Assembly (NCBI RefSeq): GCF_002874535.1
Contig: NZ_CP025025.1
Coordinates: 3,433,312 to 3,497,311, forward strand
Reading direction: 5' to 3'
Length of the DNA: 64,000 nucleotides
Source: Mesobacillus jeotgali
Lineage (GTDB): Bacteria > Bacillota > Bacilli > Bacillales > Cytobacillaceae
Position 1 is the stretch's first letter. Each line of letters starts with the position of its first letter. Both the position numbers and the translations under genes were made by a program. The notes under the pieces were generated by a model. The model ran no database searches. It was not told where the DNA came from and was given only the letters and a program-made list of their open reading frames with translations. This document shows positions 44,391 to 52,573 of this stretch, one piece after another.

Positions 44391-44430
44391 AGCGCAAGCG
44401 CCTTGGTCAGCCCCGACAAGCGATGGAGCT
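44391..44430. repeat. MITE-like repeat, 40 bp deleted relic (copy 4)
   Basis: Begins with AGCGCAAGCGCCTTGGTCAG and passes straight to GACAAGCGATGGAGCT; the internal 190 or so bases are missing, so this is a deletion product. Confidence 0.8.
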
Positions 44431-44465
44431 GACAATTCTCGAAGTAAAATTCATCCTTTCTTATC

Positions 44466-44507
44466 GCATAAAAGGGCCATTTCCAATCGGAAAAGGCCCT
44501 TTTCTAT
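44466..44507. terminator. Bidirectional terminator between the repeats and the DUF3231 gene
   Basis: Stem AAAAGGGCC/GGCCCTTTT with inner TTTCC/GGAAA pairs; T-rich on the right, A-rich on the left, so either strand may use it. Confidence 0.75.
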
Positions 44508-44544
44508 TTCACAGTCTATTGGTTGCGGTTTATGCCAATAGCTA

Positions 44545-45549
44545 TCATTTACTCCTGTTCCTTAATGCTTCCCTGTCAACATTTTGGGGAGGCTGTTCCA
44601 TCCATCTGTTATCAATCATTATTTTTATCCCGTCGTTTGCATATTGAAGAATTTCAGTCACAAGCCTCGTGTAATGTCCGCCTAAATCTTTTCTTAGGCT
44701 CGCTCCAATTGCAGTTCCGTATCCACCAACACTAATAGCACTTAAACTGTTGGTTTGAAACATCATTAGCTTATCTGAAAAAGGCGGTACAATTGATTGA
44801 GATATCGCTGAGTCCCAGGTGCTTGGAAGCGGGACTCCGTCTTGTACTAAAATTTCTCTAAACACAGTTTCATGTTTTGCAGCTATTTCAGAACCTCTTT
44901 CCATAAACTTTCGTACTTCTGGTGACTGGGCTGTCTGAGAGAAACCTGCCAAAAAAGTTCTGCCAATTGAATTCGTCTCTGTGTTTTTTGATATATGAGC
45001 CAGCTCTACAGCAGTAAGTGGGCGATGTCTTCCCATTAAACTAGATAAGAATGATTCATCTTGCAGATATTCTGCTTTCTCCATTGGAGGTATTGTTGGC
45101 GAGCGTACGAATGTACCTTTTTTTAAAAGCAAGTCACAAGAATCATTATAAAGTTTCATAAATATCTCAGAAGTCTCCGAAAATAATTCTCTTACATCAT
45201 TCCTGGCCAATACTTCTAAAAATGCTGCAGATGCAACAGTTCCTGCTGAAGCCATATATTTAATATAGCGCAAAGTAAAAAGATCTGAGTATACTCTGCC
45301 TGCCATTAAATTCACGTCATCCTGAGTAAAACCGATAGGCAGTGCATGTTGATCTTTTTCGAAAATGGTCTTGACTTGATTTACTACAAATTTCGTATTT
45401 GATAACGCGGCATTTATGATTTCCGTCATTTCGGTATCTTCATTTACCTTTGCAAAATGCTGGACAATGCAATGAGCCATTGAATTTTGCATATAAGCTC
45501 CCCACATCGCAGCTACTTCTGATGAAGTCAATTGAGGGTTATGTTCCAT
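44545..45549 (-). CDS. DUF3231 family protein
   Basis: A 334-residue largely helical protein with two similar halves (residues about 10-165 and 180-320), the DUF3231 pattern, related in fold to CotF-like or ferritin-like proteins. Repeated features are AMWGAYMQNSMAHCIVQHF and ELAHISKNTETNSIGRTFLA. Function is unknown; several family members are spore-associated. ATG at 45549 follows AAGGAG 12 bases upstream. It stands alone between pckA and ytmB; this interval differs from B. subtilis as I recall it. Confidence 0.8.
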   Translation of the reverse strand: MEHNPQLTSSEVAAMWGAYMQNSMAHCIVQHFAKVNEDTEMTEIINAALSNTKFVVNQVKTIFEKDQHALPIGFTQDDVNLMAGRVYSDLFTLRYIKYMASAGTVASAAFLEVLARNDVRELFSETSEIFMKLYNDSCDLLLKKGTFVRSPTIPPMEKAEYLQDESFLSSLMGRHRPLTAVELAHISKNTETNSIGRTFLAGFSQTAQSPEVRKFMERGSEIAAKHETVFREILVQDGVPLPSTWDSAISQSIVPPFSDKLMMFQTNSLSAISVGGYGTAIGASLRKDLGGHYTRLVTEILQYANDGIKIMIDNRWMEQPPQNVDREALRNRSK

Positions 45550-45679
45550 TTCAATTCATAACTCCTTCTTTTTGCCTTATTTTTAGGCTAAAGAAGAGAT
45601 AATATTCGTTGATAACTATTCAACTAAAATAAGTACTGTTTTTTTTAAAATTAAACTTATAACAATGACTGTAAAGAAA

Positions 45680-45706
45680 AAAAACAGAGCACAATATGTG
45701 CCCTGC
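45680..45706 (-). terminator. Terminator of ytmB
   Basis: Minus-strand stem CAGGGCAC/GTGCTCTG with loop ATATT, followed by TTTTTTTT. Confidence 0.85.
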
Positions 45707-45949
45707 TTAGTTGGTTGAGTTCAAGGAAATCAACTGATACGTAAGTGTTGTTGTGCTTTCTGTCCATTCTACTTTTTTGATGACGCCGATTCCGGTAAGG
45801 TCACCTTCGATTGTCTTTTTGACTTCTAGTGGAATGTCAACTGGATAAAGCCTGTAGCCTTCCTTGGTCAAAGAGAAGAAATTGTCTTCGAGCCGCTTTT
45901 CCCGGCCCTTTGTCACGATCATTGTATTCAACTCTAATGGCATCCCCAT
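45707..45949 (-). CDS. ytmB: YtmB/DUF2584 protein
   Basis: An 80-residue family of unknown function, MGMPLELNTMIVTKGREKRL near the N-terminus and SLTKEGYRLYPVDIPLEV after it. ATG at 45949 follows GAGGAG, matching the family's start; the upstream frame to 45991 is not supported. It lies 55 bases after ytmA on the same strand. Confidence 0.85.
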   Translation of the reverse strand: MGMPLELNTMIVTKGREKRLEDNFFSLTKEGYRLYPVDIPLEVKKTIEGDLTGIGVIKKVEWTESTTTLTYQLISLNSTN

Positions 45950-46004
45950 TGTACTCGCTCCTCTATTGTTCATCATTAATACCACTTTCATTTTATCATT
46001 GTTG

Positions 46005-46784
46005 CTATTGTGATTTCATCCAATTCGTTAAGTCGGACACAACTTTCCGGTTCACTACTGGCGGAAAGTAATGCGTGTAGTCATCAAAATACCAGCTTTC
46101 GACAGGCTTGTCCAACTCTTTTAACCGCTTCTCGATCCGATAGGAGTGTTCAACCGACACATTGCGGTCGTTCCGGCCGTGGATCAGCAGCACCGGTGCT
46201 TTCAGGTTTTCGATATCGTATAAAGGCGTGCGGAACTTATAGCGGTTTGGCACCTTTTTAGGCGACCCCCCGATCACCCTTTTCATCATCCTGCGCAGGT
46301 CCTTTCTTTCCACATACGTTAAAAACATATCCGTTACCCCTCCCCAGGTAACGACCGACGCCGTCTCCGGAAACTTAATGGCAGTCAGCAAAGCCATCAA
46401 CCCGCCGCGTGAAAATCCAAAGACATGAATCCTTTCAACCCATGGCAATGTTTGCAGCAGCGTGAATCCTGCAAATGCATCGGCTCGGTCATCGCCGCCG
46501 AAGTCCTCATCTCCTTCCCCTCCCTGATTCCCACGGTAAAAAGGAGCGAAAACAGTGAAGCCTTCAGACGCAAATTGCGCAATACGTGCAGGCCTTACCT
46601 TACCTACATTTTTAATTCCACCACGCAGATACAGGAATCCTTCAGTCCCGCTTCCATCAATCGGCTTGGCAAGAAGTCCTTTGACCCGCAGTCCGCCTGC
46701 ATAGTAGGTCACCATCTGCAGCTCTACTGCCGGATGGGGGGAAGGAAATTTGTTAGCCGAGATCATTAGTCCGTCTTTTTCCAA
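46005..46784 (-). CDS. ytmA: Alpha/beta-hydrolase of the prolyl oligopeptidase/acylaminoacyl family (YtmA)
   Basis: A 259-residue serine hydrolase. Oxyanion region FLYLRGGIKNVGKVRPARIAQ, nucleophile elbow GFSRGGLMAL, acid IHGRNDRNVSVEHS and histidine DYTHYFPPV are clear. Substrate is unknown. TTG at 46784 follows GAGGAGTG; ATG at 46766 fits the B. subtilis length better but has a weaker site. It is the first gene of ytmAB. Confidence 0.85.
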   Translation of the reverse strand: MEKDGLMISANKFPSPHPAVELQMVTYYAGGLRVKGLLAKPIDGSGTEGFLYLRGGIKNVGKVRPARIAQFASEGFTVFAPFYRGNQGGEGDEDFGGDDRADAFAGFTLLQTLPWVERIHVFGFSRGGLMALLTAIKFPETASVVTWGGVTDMFLTYVERKDLRRMMKRVIGGSPKKVPNRYKFRTPLYDIENLKAPVLLIHGRNDRNVSVEHSYRIEKRLKELDKPVESWYFDDYTHYFPPVVNRKVVSDLTNWMKSQ

Positions 46785-46857
46785 AGTAAACACTCCTCTC
46801 TTATATGAAATTCTTTAAATTTGGTTCCTGGGCATTCACACATTTTTAGCTGATTCA

Positions 46858-46869
46858 TACGATATCGTA
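46858..46869. promoter_or_regulatory. 12-bp palindrome upstream of ytlA
   Basis: TACGATATCGTA, perfect palindrome, about 37 bases before the ytlA start. Possible operator. No TPP riboswitch or other known leader was found here. Confidence 0.35.
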
Positions 46870-46905
46870 AGCCCAAATTAAGACAGATTTTTAGGAGGCA
46901 TCATG

Positions 46906-47901
46906 ATGAAAAAATGGTTCAAAGCCGGTTTTGCTTTATTTATGGTTGCTGTACTTATTATACCTCTTGCAGCCTGTGGTCAAGACAAGGTACAGACTGT
47001 CAAAGTTGCAGAGGTGACGCGGTCAATCTTCTATGCTCCTCAATATGTTGCCCTTGAAAAAGGATTTTTTGAGGATGAAGGATTGAAAGTAGAATTAACT
47101 ACAACATGGGGCGGCGACAAAACCATGACAGCCGTACTCTCGAACGCAGCAGATATTGGACTCGTTGGTTCAGAGACATCCATCTACGTTTATGCCCAGG
47201 GATCAAATGATCCAGTCATCAACTTTGCCCAGCTTACGCAAACAGATGGGACCTTTCTTGTATCCAGAGAAAAAATTGATGATTTTTCATGGGATCAGTT
47301 AAAAGGAGCCACCTATCTCGGCCAGCGTACGGGCGGGATGCCGCAAATGGTCGGTGAATTCGTCCTCAAGAAGCACGGCATCGATCCAAAGGCAGATTTA
47401 GAGATGATCCAAAATATTGATTACGCGAATATTCCGAACGCCTTCGCTTCCGGAACTGGTGACTTCGTCCAGCTATTCGAACCGCAGGCGAGCCTGTTTG
47501 AAAAAGAAGGCAAAGGTCATATTGTCGCTTCATTCGGAACAGAATCCGGTCATGTACCTTATACCACATTTATGTCAAAACAAAGCTATATGAAGAAAAA
47601 CCCGGAAACTATCGAAAAATTCACTCGCGCAATCTATAAGGCGCAGCAATGGGTGGAATCACACAGTGCCAAAGAAACAGCGGAGGTTATCCAGCCATTC
47701 TTTAAAGATACAGATCTGTCCCTAATCGAAACGGTTGTAGATCGCTATAAGAGCCAGGGTTCCTATGCGACAGACCCGATTTTAGATGAAGAAGAGTGGA
47801 AGAACCTACAGGACATCATGGATGAAGCAGGTGAACTTCCTGAGGAAGTCAGCCATGACACATTAGTCAATACAGAGGTAGCAGAAGAAGTCATGAAATA
47901 A
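46906..47901 (+). CDS. ytlA: ABC transporter substrate-binding lipoprotein (NMT1/ThiY-like)
   Basis: A 331-residue lipoprotein with signal MKKWFKAGFALFMVAVLIIP and lipobox LAAC at about Cys24. It then has the type 2 periplasmic-binding fold of the NMT1/SsuA family: VAEVTRSIFYAPQYVALEKG, GADKTMTA-like block here GGDKTMTAVLSNAADIGLVG and EKFTRAIYKAQQWVE. The ligand may be a thiamine-pyrimidine, sulfonate or similar small molecule; the sequence does not decide. ATG at 46906 has AGGAGG seven bases upstream; ATG at 46903 is also possible. Confidence 0.85.
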   Translation: MKKWFKAGFALFMVAVLIIPLAACGQDKVQTVKVAEVTRSIFYAPQYVALEKGFFEDEGLKVELTTTWGGDKTMTAVLSNAADIGLVGSETSIYVYAQGSNDPVINFAQLTQTDGTFLVSREKIDDFSWDQLKGATYLGQRTGGMPQMVGEFVLKKHGIDPKADLEMIQNIDYANIPNAFASGTGDFVQLFEPQASLFEKEGKGHIVASFGTESGHVPYTTFMSKQSYMKKNPETIEKFTRAIYKAQQWVESHSAKETAEVIQPFFKDTDLSLIETVVDRYKSQGSYATDPILDEEEWKNLQDIMDEAGELPEEVSHDTLVNTEVAEEVMK

Positions 47902-47918
47902 CAGGAGGTTGCAGCCCA

Positions 47919-48695
47919 ATGGACTTTTTGACATTAAGAGGGATCCAGCACACTTATTTTACAAAAACATCCGCTGTCACTGCTCTGAATGATATTTCAC
48001 TCGATGTCCAGGAAGGGGAATTTGTTTCCTTCCTGGGTCCGAGCGGCTGCGGCAAAACAACGCTGCTATCGATCATCGCAGGGTTGATCGATCCCACCGA
48101 TGGACATGTGAAACTGGAGGGTAAATCGGTCAATGAGGCTGCGAATCAAACTGGATACATGCTGCAGCAGGATTATTTATTTCCATGGAAAACAATTGAG
48201 GAAAATGTTTTTCTCGGCTTGAAGATTAGCGGAACTTTGGAAGATTCCAAAAAAGCTGAGGTTTTATCGCTGCTAAGGCAAATGGGTTTGGAGAATGTGG
48301 AAAAACTTTATCCCAAACAGCTGTCCGGCGGAATGCGTCAGCGCGTGGCCCTGGTTCGGACTTTGGCAACAGAACCTAAGCTGCTCATGCTCGACGAACC
48401 ATTTTCCGCATTGGACTATCAAACGAAATTGAAGCTCGAGGATTTGGTTTCAAACACCTTTAAGACTTTCGGAAAAACAGCGATTCTCGTAACGCATGAT
48501 ATCGGAGAAGCAATAGCAATGAGTGACCGGATCTTCCTCTTTTCACCTAGACCTGGCCGCCTGCATAGAACTTTTTCGATACCAGAGGAGTTAAGGAACC
48601 TGAGTCCTTTCGAGGCCAGGAACCACCCTTTATACAATGAACTGTTCCAGACAGTATGGAAGGAGTTGGAGTCAATTGAGCCAGAAGAAAACTGA
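47919..48695 (+). CDS. ytlC: ABC transporter ATPase (YtlC)
   Basis: A 258-residue nitrate/sulfonate/taurine-type ATPase. Walker A is [12 protein letters not shown], the signature [14 protein letters not shown], Walker [13 protein letters not shown] and the H-loop VTHDIGEA. It powers import with the YtlA lipoprotein and the YtlD permease. ATG at 47919 follows AGGAGG; spacing to ytlA is 17 bases. Confidence 0.92.
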   Translation: MDFLTLRGIQHTYFTKTSAVTALNDISLDVQEGEFVSFLGPSGCGKTTLLSIIAGLIDPTDGHVKLEGKSVNEAANQTGYMLQQDYLFPWKTIEENVFLGLKISGTLEDSKKAEVLSLLRQMGLENVEKLYPKQLSGGMRQRVALVRTLATEPKLLMLDEPFSALDYQTKLKLEDLVSNTFKTFGKTAILVTHDIGEAIAMSDRIFLFSPRPGRLHRTFSIPEELRNLSPFEARNHPLYNELFQTVWKELESIEPEEN

Positions 48696-49482
48696 ACTCC
48701 TCCATCAAGAGTATCTTAAAAAGTTAAGTCGTGAGCGAAAAGTCGTCCGCATTTATCAATTGCTGATTTTCATAGCCTTTTTTGCCTTATGGGAAATCTC
48801 CAGCCAGCAAAAATGGATCGACCCGCTCCTATTCAGTTCACCGTCAAAAATCTGGAACATGCTAATCGAAAAGACGATGGATGGTTCATTGGCCGTGAAT
48901 CTTGGAGTGACATTGGCCGAAACCGTACTGGGATTCATCCTGGGAACACTCGCCGGCACGATATTGGCAGCTATCTTGTGGTGGTCACCGATACTTTCCA
49001 AAATATTGGACCCGTACCTTGTTATACTTAATTCAATGCCAAAGGTCGCGCTGGGTCCGATTTTGATAGTTGCGCTTGGAACCAATATGACCTCCATCAT
49101 TGCGATGGGCGCAATCATCTCAGTAATCATCACTACAATCGTCGTGTATACCGCTTTTAAAGAGGTTGACCCAAATTATCTGAAGGTGCTGCAGACATTC
49201 GGAGCAACTAGGACACAGTGCTTTCGGGAGGCAATTTTGCCAGCATCTTTTCCTACCATCATTTCCACCTTGAAAGTGAACGTTGGTCTCTCCTGGGTTG
49301 GAGTCATTGTCGGTGAATTCCTCGTGTCTGCCCGGGGTCTCGGATATATGATCATCTATGGTTTCCAGGTTTTCAATTTCACGCTCGTGTTCCTGTCGCT
49401 GCTAGTCATCGCCGTGTTCGCCACTGTGATGTACCAGCTGGTCGAACTGCTTGAGAAGAAACTGATCAAAAGCAATCAATAA
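48676..49482 (+). CDS. ytlD: ABC transporter permease (YtlD)
   Basis: A 268-residue permease with about six helices and the type I signature [20 protein letters not shown] (EAA loop) near residue 185. TTG at 48676 (20 bases inside the ytlC end) follows AAGGAG. The longer frame starting at 48637 would be out of phase with the family start. It completes the ytlACD importer. Confidence 0.88.
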   Translation: MSQKKTELLHQEYLKKLSRERKVVRIYQLLIFIAFFALWEISSQQKWIDPLLFSSPSKIWNMLIEKTMDGSLAVNLGVTLAETVLGFILGTLAGTILAAILWWSPILSKILDPYLVILNSMPKVALGPILIVALGTNMTSIIAMGAIISVIITTIVVYTAFKEVDPNYLKVLQTFGATRTQCFREAILPASFPTIISTLKVNVGLSWVGVIVGEFLVSARGLGYMIIYGFQVFNFTLVFLSLLVIAVFATVMYQLVELLEKKLIKSNQ

Positions 49483-49483
49483 C

Positions 49484-49512
49484 GAAGCCGGGATGATGAT
49501 CCGGCTTCTTTT
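49484..49512 (+). terminator. Terminator of ytlACD
   Basis: Stem GAAGCCGG/CCGGCTTC with loop GATGATGAT, then TTTTC. Confidence 0.85.
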
Positions 49513-49559
49513 CTGTCTCAAAAAAATCTGGCACATGTAAACTTGGTCGAAAAAAATGG

Positions 49560-49662
49560 ATTTTCGCCAATAAAGTTGTGAACTCCGCCAATAAAATGAA
49601 ATTATCGCGAATAAAATTGTGAACTCCGCCAATAAAATTAGATTTTCGCCAATATACCGGAT
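49560..49662. repeat. Array of CGCCAATAAA motifs with 20-21 bp period
   Basis: CGC(C/G)AATA(A/T)A cores begin at 49565, 49586, 49606, 49627 and 49647 (steps 21, 20, 21, 20). The units alternate with TTGTGAACTC and T-rich spacers, so the core is kept but the spacer varies. Confidence 0.85.
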
Positions 49663-49702
49663 TTTGGGTTAACAGTTACTACTTTTAACTCCGCAAAAAG
49701 TC

Positions 49703-49738
49703 AAAAAAGCGGCGGTACTCAATGAAAGTCCGCCACTT
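49703..49738 (-). terminator. Terminator of ytkD
   Basis: Minus-strand stem AAGTGGCGG/CCGCCGCTT then TTTTTTG. Confidence 0.8.
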
Positions 49739-50205
49739 TAATGCTTTTTGCTTAAAATTTCAAGGCTATGCTTGATTACATCGTCCTTCATAATAAAACT
49801 GTACTCGTCCTTCATTCTTTCCACAAGTAAATCACCGCTTATAAGTACTGGGCCGCCAGTTTCCAGGTAATTATCCTGCGGCAGTATTTTTTCTGCTACA
49901 CCGAAAAAGATTCTTTTTACAAATGAACCTTCTTTATCGCTCACCCGATACTCGCCAATGCTCTCAAGCCTGCTTAAGACTCCGCCAGTTTCCTCCATAA
50001 CCTCACGGCGAGCTGCACCTTCCAAGGTTTCGCCTTTCTCCACTTTGCCGCCAGGAAACTCAAGACCTCTGACTTTATGTTTGGTCAAAAGCCATTTATC
50101 TTGATATTTACAAATGATCAGCACATGGCGTGCACTTTTTTCAAAGGCGTTTTCCTGAAAGGATAAGGTCACCTCTCCGCCGTTTATATCTTTAAACTTT
50201 TCCAT
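49738..50205 (-). CDS. ytkD: Nudix hydrolase (YtkD/RppH-like)
   Basis: A 155-residue Nudix protein with the box GGKVEKGETLEGAARREVME then ETGG. In B. subtilis YtkD hydrolyses nucleoside triphosphates and has RNA 5'-pyrophosphohydrolase activity (from memory). ATG at 50205 follows GGGGGAG; the upstream in-frame codons to 50223 are not needed. Confidence 0.9.
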   Translation of the reverse strand: MEKFKDINGGEVTLSFQENAFEKSARHVLIICKYQDKWLLTKHKVRGLEFPGGKVEKGETLEGAARREVMEETGGVLSRLESIGEYRVSDKEGSFVKRIFFGVAEKILPQDNYLETGGPVLISGDLLVERMKDEYSFIMKDDVIKHSLEILSKKH

Positions 50206-50266
50206 AACAGTCTCCCCCGCCACTAAATCATGATCTAATTATATAGAAAATGAGAAAATGAATAAA

Positions 50267-50286
50267 CCGCAGACATCTGTCTGCGG
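50267..50286. terminator. Hairpin between divergent ends near the 50292 gene
   Basis: Palindrome CCGCAGACATCTGTCTGCGG with a 9-bp stem, followed on the minus strand by TTTATT. Probable terminator of the 50292 gene. Confidence 0.65.
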
Positions 50287-50291
50287 CTGTT

Positions 50292-50612
50292 CTATTTTTC
50301 AGGGAGGATCCCCATGCTTTCAATATGGTTCCTGGCTTCTTCATCGCCTAGTTTATAAATCATTTCATATGTCTGGATCAGTTGTCTGTCGAGCGCATCA
50401 TTCTCACGGTCATAATGGTATTGCACATATGGAACGTGCGCCCTCATAAAATTCTGCCAGCCTGTGGAATGGCTCTGGTCGAATATTTCCCTCAACGCGG
50501 TGATTTCCTCGTCATTTGCCTCAATTTTAAAATTCCATGGAGATGCAGTTGAAACGCTTTGAATCTCGCCATCACTGATGTTGATGTAGTATGTTTTTTT
50601 GCCATCTGGCAT
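50292..50612 (-). CDS. Conserved small protein of unknown function
   Basis: A 106-residue acidic cytosolic protein: MPDGKKTYYINISDGEIQSV, SPWNFKIEANDEEITALREI and FMRAHVPYVQYHYDRENDAL are its conserved-looking blocks. Bacillaceae homologues carry vague hydrolase labels; no catalytic motif is visible here. ATG at 50612 follows GAGGTGA. Confidence 0.7.
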   Translation of the reverse strand: MPDGKKTYYINISDGEIQSVSTASPWNFKIEANDEEITALREIFDQSHSTGWQNFMRAHVPYVQYHYDRENDALDRQLIQTYEMIYKLGDEEARNHIESMGILPEK

Positions 50613-50865
50613 GTGCCTCACCTCAAGGATATCGTTCCCTGCGTCTATATTCGTTTATACTGAATATCATTAAAATAAATAATTTTTTCTGCCCTCCAAA
50701 TTACTCTTCAAGTTGTGTGTATGTTAAAATTAGACCAAATAAAGATAAAGATAAATCGCAAACCCCACAGGAAAACACTTCAATTCCAAGGCATATTTTT
50801 TCCACTCGAGGGTATTTAATAAGTATAAGGAATTATGGACGATTAAGAAGGAGAGGTGAAATCTA

Positions 50866-51123
50866 ATGAAACTGATTGATGAGCTATACGAACTGTACCG
50901 CAATAAATTGACCGGTGATGAAGAGGATATCGATATGCTCGCTTTTGCCTTCCTTGAAGAAATGAGCCGTGAGGACTTGTTGAAAATTATACAGGACCTT
51001 GATAAGCAGGAGCTTTATGATTTGATGGGCCTTTACTTGATCGAGAGCTTGAAAGGAAAGTTTGCTCAGGATGATTTCGGCGCACGGTCTGTCAATTCAT
51101 ATCCTTCCCGCAACGTGCACTAA
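50866..51123 (+). CDS. DUF6154-like small acidic protein
   Basis: An 85-residue protein of helices rich in Glu and Leu (MKLIDELYELYRNKLTGDEE, MSREDLLKIIQDLDKQELYD). I recall this as the DUF6154 family of Bacillaceae; function is unknown. ATG at 50866 follows AAGGAGAGGTG. It has its own terminator at about 51148-51170 (AACCGGC/GCCGGTT then TTTTC). The next element is a MITE-like repeat. Confidence 0.75.
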   Translation: MKLIDELYELYRNKLTGDEEDIDMLAFAFLEEMSREDLLKIIQDLDKQELYDLMGLYLIESLKGKFAQDDFGARSVNSYPSRNVH

Positions 51124-51147
51124 TCCTTGTAAATAATCATACATACA

Positions 51148-51170
51148 AACCGGCTGCGTGCCGGTTTTCT
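51148..51170 (+). terminator. Terminator of the DUF6154-like gene
   Basis: Stem AACCGGC/GCCGGTT with loop TGCGT, followed by TTCTTTTT. Confidence 0.8.
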
Positions 51171-51202
51171 TTTTGTCTTTTTTTCGTTTTGAAAGAACAA
51201 AA

Positions 51203-51436
51203 AGCGCAAGCGCCTCGTTCAGCCGTTACAAGCGCTGGAGGGCCGACCAGTGAAGTCGTTCTTTGACTTCATTGGGCGGACCCAAATCGAAATGTGTAGC
51301 TGACTGTTCAACTCCGACAAGCGCTGGAGGTCCTGACAGTGAAGTCGTTCTTTGACTTCATTGGCAGGACCGAAGCGTCTCGAGGAGTTAGGAGGCGAAA
51401 CTAGACAAGCGACTCGAGGGGCTAGGAGCTGAAGCT
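51203..51436. repeat. MITE-like intergenic repeat, copy 5 (subtype B)
   Basis: 234 bp, sharing ends and both TGAAGTC-GTTCTTT-GACTTCA modules with copy 2. A TTATCCACA site lies 23 bases beyond its right end (51459-51467). Confidence 0.88.
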
Positions 51437-51503
51437 GGATTAATTCCACTACATGTAGTTATCCACAACCAAATAAATTTATAATTTCCTGGTAAACAAT
51501 GAA

Positions 51504-51533
51504 AAAACTGGCCGATTTTTTCCGGCCAGTTTC
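51504..51533 (-). terminator. Terminator of dps
   Basis: Minus-strand stem AACTGGCCG/CGGCCAGTT then TTTT. Confidence 0.85.
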
Positions 51534-51536
51534 CTT

Positions 51537-51977
51537 TTATCCAAGATAAGCCTTGAACATCCACATATGCTTGCGAAGGCTCATTTTTACCTCTGTCATC
51601 ATATCCGCTGTAGCTGTATCCTCTGCCTTTTCTGCGAGTTCAATCGCATTATGGAGCTCGTCCACGATTTTTGCAAAGTCATCATGCAATTGTTTGACCA
51701 TGTCTTCTTCATTTTCTGAACCAGTTGCTTCTTCAACCGAAGATAATTCCAGATATTCTTTAAGCGTTGCAACAGGCTTTCCGTCTAATGCAAGAATCCT
51801 TTCCGCAAACTCATCAATGATTGTCGCTGCTTCGTTATAAAGCTCTTCAAATTTCACATGCAGCGTGAAGAAATGACGCCCTTTTACATACCAGTGATAA
51901 TTATGAAGCTTTGTGTAAAGAACCGTCCAGTTTGCAACTTGCTTGTTAACTGCTTGGATTAAATCTGTTTGTGCCAT
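51537..51977 (-). CDS. dps: Dps-family ferritin-like DNA protection protein
   Basis: A 146-residue four-helix protein. The ferroxidase centre is at dimer interfaces: NYHWYVKGRHFFTLHVKFEE with its His and the Asp/Glu of FEELYNEAATIIDEFAERIL. It stores iron and shields DNA from oxidative damage. ATG at 51977 follows GGGAGG. Lies divergent to ytzI; the region between has a TTACCT/AGGTAA dyad at 52055-52070 that could be an operator. Confidence 0.92.
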   Translation of the reverse strand: MAQTDLIQAVNKQVANWTVLYTKLHNYHWYVKGRHFFTLHVKFEELYNEAATIIDEFAERILALDGKPVATLKEYLELSSVEEATGSENEEDMVKQLHDDFAKIVDELHNAIELAEKAEDTATADMMTEVKMSLRKHMWMFKAYLG

Positions 51978-52111
51978 TGTTATTTCATCCTCCCTTTTAG
52001 TCATAGTTTATATTCCCCTTCCAGCTTTATAAAAAACATGCTGCCAGCAACTTTTTACCTACCAAGGTAAAGAACATGCTAAAATAATTTTGAAGCAAAG
52101 GAGGCCGTTTT

Positions 52112-52264
52112 ATGTATACCGTTTTGATTATCTCAGTCATTATCGTTATCATTGTCCTAATATTAAGTGTAGTCACCACTTCAAAAGCATATCAGTATAA
52201 ACATACTGTCGACCCGATTGATGAAAATAGCACCCACGAAGATTCTAATGATGAAAATAAATAA
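52112..52264 (+). CDS. ytzI: YtzI small membrane protein
   Basis: A 50-residue protein, too short for typical ORF screens: [20 protein letters not shown], then [19 protein letters not shown]. One transmembrane helix with a short charged C-terminal tail. This matches the YtzI family. ATG at 52112 follows AAAGGAGG. Terminator at 52264-52288 (GGAGCTG/CAGCTCC then TTTTT). Confidence 0.85.
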   Translation: MYTVLIISVIIVIIVLILSVVTTSKAYQYKHTVDPIDENSTHEDSNDENK

Positions 52265-52288
52265 AAGGAGCTGCTACCAGCTCCTTTT
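52264..52288 (+). terminator. Terminator of ytzI
   Basis: Stem AAGGAGCT/AGCTCCTT with loop GCTACC, then TTTTA. Confidence 0.8.
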
Positions 52289-52314
52289 TAGGATTTAAAG
52301 AAGGGATGAACACC

Positions 52315-52569
52315 ATGCTAAAAAAAGCATTCATCGGCATCATTCGTTTTTATCAAATTGTGATTTCGCCATTAAAACCGCCTACATGCCGTTTCTACCC
52401 TACATGTTCCCATTACGGGCTTGAAGCGATTAAAAGATTCGGTCCCTTTAAAGGCGGTTGGCTGACGATTGTACGCATCCTTAAGTGCCAGCCTTTCCAT
52501 CCAGGAGGCATGGACCCGGTACCGGAAGAGTGGCCATCAAAGAAAAATGCTAAAGCTCATAACCATTAA
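52315..52569 (+). CDS. yidD: Membrane protein insertion efficiency factor YidD
   Basis: An 84-residue YidD-family protein with the characteristic [11 protein letters not shown] motif and [10 protein letters not shown]. It aids insertion of membrane proteins with YidC/Oxa1. ATG at 52315 ([14 protein letters not shown]) fits the family start; ATG at 52306 is an alternative. Confidence 0.9.
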   Translation: MLKKAFIGIIRFYQIVISPLKPPTCRFYPTCSHYGLEAIKRFGPFKGGWLTIVRILKCQPFHPGGMDPVPEEWPSKKNAKAHNH

Positions 52570-52573
52570 AAAA

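Noticed and set aside
46801-46900. TPP riboswitch upstream of ytlA
   Set aside because: Neither the CTGAGA nor ACCTGA cores of THI elements are present.
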